Assembly (NCBI GenBank): GCA_045114665.1 | Contig: JBGUKW010000022.1 | Coordinates: 1-5,023 of the forward strand | Length of the DNA: 5,023 bases | DNA from: CADAWZ01 sp045114665 | Lineage (GTDB): Bacteria > Vulcanimicrobiota > CADAWZ01 | Direction of reading: 5' to 3' | Part shown: in pieces, positions 1 to 3,221 of the stretch | How positions within the stretch are numbered: position 1 is the first letter of the stretch | How the letters are laid out: each line of letters starts with the position of its first letter | The notes under the pieces: model-generated | The model's database searches: none | What the model was told of the DNA's origin: nothing | The model's input: only the letters and a program-made list of their open reading frames with translations | Made by a program: the position numbers and the translations under genes

Positions 1-28
1 TATATGCTTTAAAACAATAGGTTATCAT
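1..28 (-). CDS. Possible start of a further gene, cut by the window edge
   Basis: An ATG at 28-26 on the minus strand opens a frame of nine codons (MITYCFKAY) that is still open at the edge. An AAAAGG ribosome-site-like sequence lies at 44-39, ten bases upstream. It would be the next gene after the opine dehydrogenase, 89 bases beyond that gene's stop, with no clear terminator hairpin between them, so it could belong to the same operon. Nine residues are too few to recognise a family. In known opine metallophore operons the neighbours are an aminocarboxypropyl transferase (CntL), a receptor or transporters, but nothing seen here identifies any of these. It could equally be a chance start codon. 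Confidence 0.2.
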
Positions 29-117
29 ATATTGCTTGCCTTTTACTTAATTTTTGAGTTGTATCTATTTTATTATAATTTTAAAAAACTTGACCGATTA
101 TGAGGGATTTTTATCTT

Positions 118-1194
118 TTAGCTAACGATATATTCCTTTATTTCTTCAAAAGTCATATCACCTAAACCGAGTTTTTCAAGTGTTCTTCCTGTTTTCAGAA
201 AATCTGTATTTAACAATATTGATGCCAAAGAAATAAGAGATTCAACAAGTGGAAGATACATATTTGCTTTTTTTGATAAATAGTGCATAGGAACGAGTGT
301 ATTTCCAACATCTTCAAAAACATATCTATTGTCCAATTCATCAGGCGAAATGCTCGATTTATAATTTGGAACATTTAAAAGAGTTTCACGAAGTGTTGGC
401 TTTTTACATTGATAATAGCCATCTAACAAATCAATGAGACTTATCATCTCTGTATTGTAGGCTTTAGCAAGACGGTCTCTTTCTTTTTCCATTTCTTCCA
501 ATAAACAAAATGTATGTTCGGAGAATCCCTCGTAATAAAATAAAAATTTGTGGTGTCTATCTATTTCATTCATATTTATAAGCATAATGAGCGAATGAGC
601 CATTGCACCAAAATCAAGAAGTCCTCTCTGGATAAAATTCTCAGCTGGTTTGAGGTAGGGGAAGAACTCCTCTAAAATATGACCATACTTGATTGTTTTT
701 GAATGATATTCTGCAGTGTAGATATTCCACTTTTTAAAACCTTTTACCCAAATAGTGTTTTTATCTTTTATTCTGCAGGCAAAAATTGCGTCTGTTTCCA
801 ATACTGGAATATCTGTAACACCATATTTTTTTAAAACTGTTACAAATTCACAGACCCCGCCCAATTTACCTGAAAATAATATAATTGAGTTCTTTTTTGT
901 AAGATATGGAGAGATTTTTTCTGCAACATCTGCATAAGCTGTTGTAACTGTTGCAACAAAAATAACAGTGCTTTTCTCAGTCAATTCTTTTAAATCGCTT
1001 GTAATCAAATTAAATGTAAATGTTCCTTCAATTTTATCTATAGCCGTAAGTGTTTTTGGTATTTCTTTTGCTTTCAATGGATTTCTTGCATATATATTTA
1101 CTTTGTATCCCTGACTCATCAGATAAGCAGATAAAGCTCTTGCCGAATTTCCAGCTCCAATAATTCCAATACAATCGACATTTTTATCCAACAT
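118..1194 (-). CDS. Octopine/nopaline-family opine dehydrogenase
   Basis: A 358-residue soluble oxidoreductase. The family (NAD/NADP octopine/nopaline dehydrogenases) reductively condenses the amino group of an amino acid or amino-acid derivative with an alpha-keto acid such as pyruvate, using NAD(P)H. The N-terminal Rossmann domain (about 1-180) opens with GAGNSA at 13-18 and ends its first strand pair with YARNP (35-39). FSGKLGG at 107-113 and ETDAIFACR at 133-141 are also family-like. The C-terminal domain (about 185-340) carries H200 in AMAHSLIML, at the place of the family's catalytic histidine, then YYEGFSEH (220-227), RYVFEDV (290-296) and GRTLEKLGL (336-344). The usual N-x-x-x-H-P around the histidine is altered (A197, S201). 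Length matches plant-tumour opine synthases rather than the longer staphylopine dehydrogenase. AGAGG at 1210-1206, 11 bases upstream, supports this start. It is the last clear gene of the Fur-led operon. Substrates cannot be read from sequence; the linked metal regulator and EamA exporter suggest a secreted opine, perhaps a metallophore. Confidence 0.92.
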   Translation of the reverse strand: MLDKNVDCIGIIGAGNSARALSAYLMSQGYKVNIYARNPLKAKEIPKTLTAIDKIEGTFTFNLITSDLKELTEKSTVIFVATVTTAYADVAEKISPYLTKKNSIILFSGKLGGVCEFVTVLKKYGVTDIPVLETDAIFACRIKDKNTIWVKGFKKWNIYTAEYHSKTIKYGHILEEFFPYLKPAENFIQRGLLDFGAMAHSLIMLINMNEIDRHHKFLFYYEGFSEHTFCLLEEMEKERDRLAKAYNTEMISLIDLLDGYYQCKKPTLRETLLNVPNYKSSISPDELDNRYVFEDVGNTLVPMHYLSKKANMYLPLVESLISLASILLNTDFLKTGRTLEKLGLGDMTFEEIKEYIVS

Positions 1195-1226
1195 ATAACT
1201 ATTTACCTCTTATGATTTTTTATTTT

Positions 1227-1372
1227 TCATATAGAAACATTCCAACCTTTGCGAAGTATTTTATGGTTATCAATATATTTCTTTTTAAATATTTCAGCTG
1301 TTTCTCTATCTGCTATTTATATCCGTAAGCAAAACGCACTTGGTTAGATATTAAGCGAAAATAATTTTCCAT
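1227..1372 (-). pseudogene. Small unknown gene with an apparent one-base frameshift
   Basis: A strong start (ATG at 1372-1370 behind AGGAGG, 8-base spacing) opens MENYFRLISNQVRFAYGYK and then stops at TAG (1315-1313). The -1 frame, entered at 1316, continues at once with a protein-like 29-residue stretch containing IADRETAEIFKKKYIDNHK and ending LRKGWNVSI before TGA at 1229-1227. That second frame has TAA directly before it (1319-1317) and no ATG of its own, so it cannot start alone. One extra A in the AAA at 1318-1316 would join the halves into a 48-residue, basic, soluble protein. It sits 23 bases after the fur stop and 32 before the dehydrogenase start, in operon spacing. The slip site is not a canonical slippery heptamer, so a real single-base deletion or an assembly error is likelier than programmed frameshifting. 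I do not recognise the family. Confidence 0.5.
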
Positions 1373-1380
1373 TAGCTTTT

Positions 1381-1386
1381 CCTCCT
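1381..1386 (-). promoter_or_regulatory. Consensus ribosome binding site of the small broken gene
   Basis: AGGAGG (within AAAGGAGG) lies 8 bases before the ATG at 1372. It is the best Shine-Dalgarno match in the window and is the main reason to believe that the short frame at 1372-1227 was or is a translated gene and not spacer. Confidence 0.75.
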
Positions 1387-1395
1387 TTCTATTGT

Positions 1396-1824
1396 TTAAT
1401 TTTCATCTCTGCATTTATCACAAATTGTGTAAATCTTAAAAGATGAGTTTCTGTAAATGTGATTTCTTTCATCACATATAAATTTAGCCATTTCCTCGCA
1501 AAAATTCGTATTGATTTCGGTTATATTCCCACATTTTTGGCACATTAGATGTATATGACTATGTTTACAACACATACATTCATAATATGTCTTTCCATTT
1601 TTATAAATTATTTTTGAGGTTATACCTGATTCTGTGAGATATAATAATGTTCTAAAAAGAGTTGCTCTTGAAATATCATTATTATTTCCCCAAGAAAGTA
1701 ATTCATCAAGAGGAATATGCTCTCCAGATTCATGAATTTTTTCAAGAATTTTTAATCTTGCAGGGGTCAATTTTAGACCAATACTTTTTAGATATTCTGT
1801 AAATTTCTGTTTAATGTCAGTCAT
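1396..1824 (-). CDS. Fur-family metal-responsive transcriptional regulator
   Basis: A 142-residue Fur-family repressor, counted from the ATG at 1824. The winged-helix DNA-binding domain (about 1-80) includes LKLTPARLKILE and the recognition-helix region ISRATLFRTLLYL (51-63). The dimerisation domain has H88, H90 and H92 followed by C95-x-x-C98, and C135-x-x-C138 near the end; these four cysteines match the structural zinc site. By eye-alignment to E. coli Fur, the sensing-site ligands H33, E81, H88, H90, E101 correspond to H36, E82, H90, H92 and E103. E103 where PerR has Asp argues for Fur or Zur over PerR. The second Fur metal site looks lost (S89, I91, S127). Extra cysteines C83, C85, C86 are unusual. 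The frame can be read back to 1869, but that ATG overlaps the -10 element, so the start at 1824 is preferred. It heads the operon with the opine dehydrogenase and has an operator 9 bases before its start, implying autoregulation. Iron, zinc or another metal cannot be decided. Confidence 0.94.
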   Translation of the reverse strand: MTDIKQKFTEYLKSIGLKLTPARLKILEKIHESGEHIPLDELLSWGNNNDISRATLFRTLLYLTESGITSKIIYKNGKTYYECMCCKHSHIHLMCQKCGNITEINTNFCEEMAKFICDERNHIYRNSSFKIYTICDKCRDEN

Positions 1825-1832
1825 ATTTTTTT

Positions 1833-1847
1833 TGATACTCACTATCA
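1833..1847 (-). promoter_or_regulatory. Fur-box-like operator of the fur/opine dehydrogenase operon
   Basis: TGATAGTGAGTATCA on the minus strand is a 7-1-7 inverted repeat matching 12 of the 14 specified bases of the classical Fur/PerR box (TGATAATnATTATCA). It begins 13 bases after the -10 of the fur promoter, so it covers about +7 to +21 of the transcript, and ends 9 bases before the fur start codon. Bound repressor here would block transcription initiation or clearance. A Zur box would be expected to look more like GTTATA-n-ATAAC types, which this does not. Confidence 0.72.
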
Positions 1848-1860
1848 TTTTTAGCATTAA

Positions 1861-1889
1861 ATGATACATTAAAATTTTTAAATTGTCAA
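1861..1889 (-). promoter_or_regulatory. Sigma-70-type promoter for the fur/opine dehydrogenase operon
   Basis: A perfect -35 TTGACA at 1889-1884, a 17-base spacer, and TATCAT at 1866-1861 as -10 (one mismatch to TATAAT). Transcription would start near 1854, giving a leader of about 30 bases to the fur start at 1824. This places the upstream in-frame ATG at 1869 outside the transcript. Confidence 0.72.
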
Positions 1890-1935
1890 TAGGTAATTAT
1901 AATTAAAATAAGGTTTTATTAAATAAAAATAATAT

Positions 1936-1964
1936 TTGACAAAATCATAAAAATGTTTTATTAT
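1936..1964 (+). promoter_or_regulatory. Sigma-70-type promoter for the EamA transporter gene
   Basis: TTGACA at 1936-1941, a 17-base spacer, and TATTAT at 1959-1964 (one mismatch to TATAAT). The start site would fall near 1971, inside the adjoining operator, with a leader of about 25 bases to the ATG at 1995. It mirrors the divergent fur promoter, whose -35 lies 47 bases away. Confidence 0.78.
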
Positions 1965-1979
1965 TGATATTTAGTATCA
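1965..1979 (+). promoter_or_regulatory. Fur-box-like operator of the EamA transporter gene
   Basis: TGATATTTAGTATCA is a 7-1-7 inverted repeat with 12 of 14 matches to the classical Fur box; the perfect dyad extends one base each side (TTGATA...TATCAA, 1964-1980). It abuts the -10 element and covers the expected start site, an effective place for repression. It shares the AGTATCA half-site with the operator at 1833-1847, which supports one regulator, most likely the Fur-family protein encoded alongside. Confidence 0.75.
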
Positions 1980-1994
1980 AATACAAAGGTAAAA

Positions 1995-2918
1995 ATGATT
2001 ATGGAAAACAAAGCTAATAACGAAAGCAAAATGAATCAGATTGCTGCTTTTTGGACTTTACTTGCACTATTAGCTGCTTCAATAGAGCCAATTATAGTAA
2101 AAATGGGGTATAGAGGAAATTTAACTCCTTTTCAACTTCTAGTTGTAAAAACAATAGTCGCAGGTATAGTGATTTTGCCAATAACGAGAAAATTTGTCTG
2201 GGTAAAATGGCATGGAATAAAAAGGGTTGCAAGTGTCAGTGTGTTGCTATTATTTAACAATTTATTTACACTACTTGCACTTCAACATGTATCTGTTGTC
2301 GTCTATCTCACACTTATAACGACTGTACCTTCTTTTATAGCAATTATAAATATGTTTAGGGGCAAAGAGAAAATAGGGCTAAAATTTTGGGCTGGATTTT
2401 TTCTCTGTTTCGTTGGTGTTCTGCTTAGTTTAAATGTGAGTGATTTCAGCGGATTAAAGGCAAATTTTTGTGGAATAATATTTGTTTTATTGAGTATGTT
2501 ATGTACTATTATTTATAGGATAAGAATGGAAGGTGTAACTGCCGAATTTACCCCAATTATCGTTTCACTATATATTTTCTGGATAAATACTCTTTTGGTT
2601 AGCATATTTTTTGTGCCATTTGCAGGAAATATTCCAAAAGAGGGTTGGTATATAGGAATTTGGATAGGTATTGCCGCAGCCGTTGCAAATGTTGCTTTTC
2701 TCGCAGCCCTTCATTTACTGGGTTCGACAAGAATTTCTATATTTAACATCTTACAGAGACCAATGGTTATGGTAGCAGCTGCTTTTATACTTCACGAACC
2801 ATTAACTTGGTTGCAGATTTTGGGTATTGTTATGGTTATGTATGGAGTAAATGTGGCAAAAGTACAGAAATTACCTCCAAAAGAAGACCAAAAGGAAGAA
2901 AAAAGGAAATTGTTGTAA
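1995..2918 (+). CDS. EamA-domain DMT-superfamily membrane transporter, probable exporter
   Basis: A 307-residue integral membrane protein with the duplicated EamA fold: about ten hydrophobic helices near 15-36, 44-63, 77-98, 99-120, 128-147, 156-175, 186-209, 217-240, 246-268 and 270-290. Helix-end features typical of each repeat are visible, for example the E-P at 31-32 in helix 1, TLITTVPSFIAI (106-117) and FILHEPLTWLQILG (264-277). The tail after 290 is Lys/Glu-rich and should be cytoplasmic. Family members export amino acids, metabolites and, in the pseudopaline system (CntI), an opine metallophore. Divergence from a fur-opine dehydrogenase operon with matching operators suggests it exports the dehydrogenase product; this is inference. 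AAAGG at 1985-1989 serves either ATG 1995 (5-base spacing) or ATG 2001 (11-base spacing), so the start is uncertain by two codons. A strong hairpin follows 30 bases after the stop. Confidence 0.94.
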   Translation: MIMENKANNESKMNQIAAFWTLLALLAASIEPIIVKMGYRGNLTPFQLLVVKTIVAGIVILPITRKFVWVKWHGIKRVASVSVLLLFNNLFTLLALQHVSVVVYLTLITTVPSFIAIINMFRGKEKIGLKFWAGFFLCFVGVLLSLNVSDFSGLKANFCGIIFVLLSMLCTIIYRIRMEGVTAEFTPIIVSLYIFWINTLLVSIFFVPFAGNIPKEGWYIGIWIGIAAAVANVAFLAALHLLGSTRISIFNILQRPMVMVAAAFILHEPLTWLQILGIVMVMYGVNVAKVQKLPPKEDQKEEKRKLL

Positions 2919-2948
2919 AATAAGAAAATAATATTATAGACAAAAAAT

Positions 2949-3003
2949 AAATTGTTATGAGGTGTATAAGTTATGAAATAACTTACACACCTCATAACAA
3001 TTT
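2949..3003. terminator. 26-bp hairpin, probable bidirectional terminator
   Basis: Arms 2949-2974 and 2978-3003 pair over 26 bp around a 3-base GAA loop, with a single mismatch (A2966 against C2986). That mismatch becomes a G-U wobble in minus-strand RNA. On the minus strand the stem is followed by TTT, A and a run of six T (to 2942), so the intrinsic-terminator signal is better for leftward transcription. On the plus strand only the TTT of the stem follows. It lies 30 bases after the transporter stop and likely ends both convergent transcripts. The stem is unusually long and AT-rich for a simple terminator. Confidence 0.62.
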
Positions 3004-3099
3004 AGAAATAGTGTTACAACTATAGATAGAAGTGCTTTTGCAATGTGTGGCTCAGTGAACTACTCGGCTACTTGTAGCCGAGTAGTTCACGAATGTTAA
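2998..3099 (+). pseudogene. Short open-frame remnant, possibly the tail of a TnpB (IS605 OrfB) gene
   Basis: A frame open from 2998 (after TAA 2995-2997) to TAA 3097-3099 encodes 33 residues including NSVTTIDRSAFAMCGSVNY and ending RVVHEC. It has no ATG in a useful position and no ribosome site, so it would be the end of a lost gene. The N-x-V-x-T-T then A-x-x-C-G pattern loosely resembles the C-terminal tails of TnpB proteins after their zinc ribbon, and the perfect hairpin at 3055-3090 inside it would suit an IS200/IS605 right end, where gene end and structured RNA overlap. The zinc ribbon and RuvC parts are absent. Part of the peptide is dictated by the palindrome, and the frame may be chance. 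Confidence 0.28.
3055..3090. repeat. Perfect 16-bp inverted repeat with CTTG loop
   Basis: GTGAACTACTCGGCTA at 3055-3070 pairs without mismatch with 3075-3090 around a CTTG loop (CUUG is a known stable tetraloop). It is much more GC-rich than its surroundings. Neither side has a T run, so it does not look like an intrinsic terminator. It may be a transposon-end hairpin, an RNA structural element or a recombination site. Confidence 0.8.
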
Positions 3100-3139
3100 C
3101 AATATCAACTACGATACTGAAAAAAATGAAAGCAACTAG

Positions 3140-3166
3140 TTTACTTTGGGGAGCGAAAAAAGTAAA
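3140..3166. repeat. 8-bp inverted repeat with GC-rich loop
   Basis: TTTACTTT (3140-3147) pairs with AAAGTAAA (3159-3166) across an 11-base loop beginning GGGGAGCG. It is a weak AT-rich stem, noted because it lies 50 bases beyond the perfect hairpin in the same gene-free stretch. It might be part of a decayed element end, or chance in AT-rich DNA. Confidence 0.35.
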
Positions 3167-3221
3167 TGGTAAAGAACTATAAAAATTAATAATAATGTAA
3201 CAAATAGTTTACCAACACGCC

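Larger units (their letters stand above)
2919..3221. other. Convergent intergenic region rich in inverted repeats
   Basis: A 303-base gap between the ends of the transporter and the GGDEF-protein genes. It holds no complete recognisable gene. In order it contains a 26-bp hairpin (2949-3003), a short open frame with a perfect 16-bp hairpin inside it (2998-3099), and a weaker 8-bp hairpin (3140-3166). A looser pairing of GGTAA..ACTAT near 3168-3180 with ATAGTTTACC at 3204-3213 lies just past the GGDEF gene's stop on its strand. The density of hairpins exceeds what two terminators need and suggests insertion debris. Confidence 0.6.

Noticed and set aside
1..38. TTATCA/TGATAA half-site near the left edge as a third Fur box
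   Set aside because: Only one half matches; the opposite half of the 7-1-7 dyad is absent in either alignment.
755..937. A 60-codon plus-strand frame opposite the opine dehydrogenase
   Set aside because: It lies wholly inside the well-supported minus-strand gene, has no ribosome site or recognisable motif, and is the expected antisense shadow.
1313..1321. Programmed -1 frameshift in the small gene
   Set aside because: The site (TAT AAA TAG) is not an X-XXY-YYZ slippery heptamer, slipping Lys-tRNA back would pair poorly with TAA, and no stimulatory hairpin follows. A one-base deletion or sequence error is simpler.
1894..1905. Perfect palindrome TAATTATAATTA midway between the divergent promoters
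   Set aside because: Pure A/T 12-mer palindromes are frequent in such AT-rich spacer, and it does not match the TGATA..TATCA operator pattern.
2792..2995. A 67-codon minus-strand frame across the transporter's end
   Set aside because: It overlaps the antisense of the last transporter helices and runs through the 26-bp hairpin; its Phe/Tyr/Asn-rich composition is that of reversed AT-rich coding DNA.
3094..3183. A 29-codon plus-strand frame (MLTIST... to GKEL, TAA) after the perfect hairpin
   Set aside because: No ribosome site and no recognisable family; such short frames are common by chance. It could belong to the suspected element debris but does not stand as a gene.
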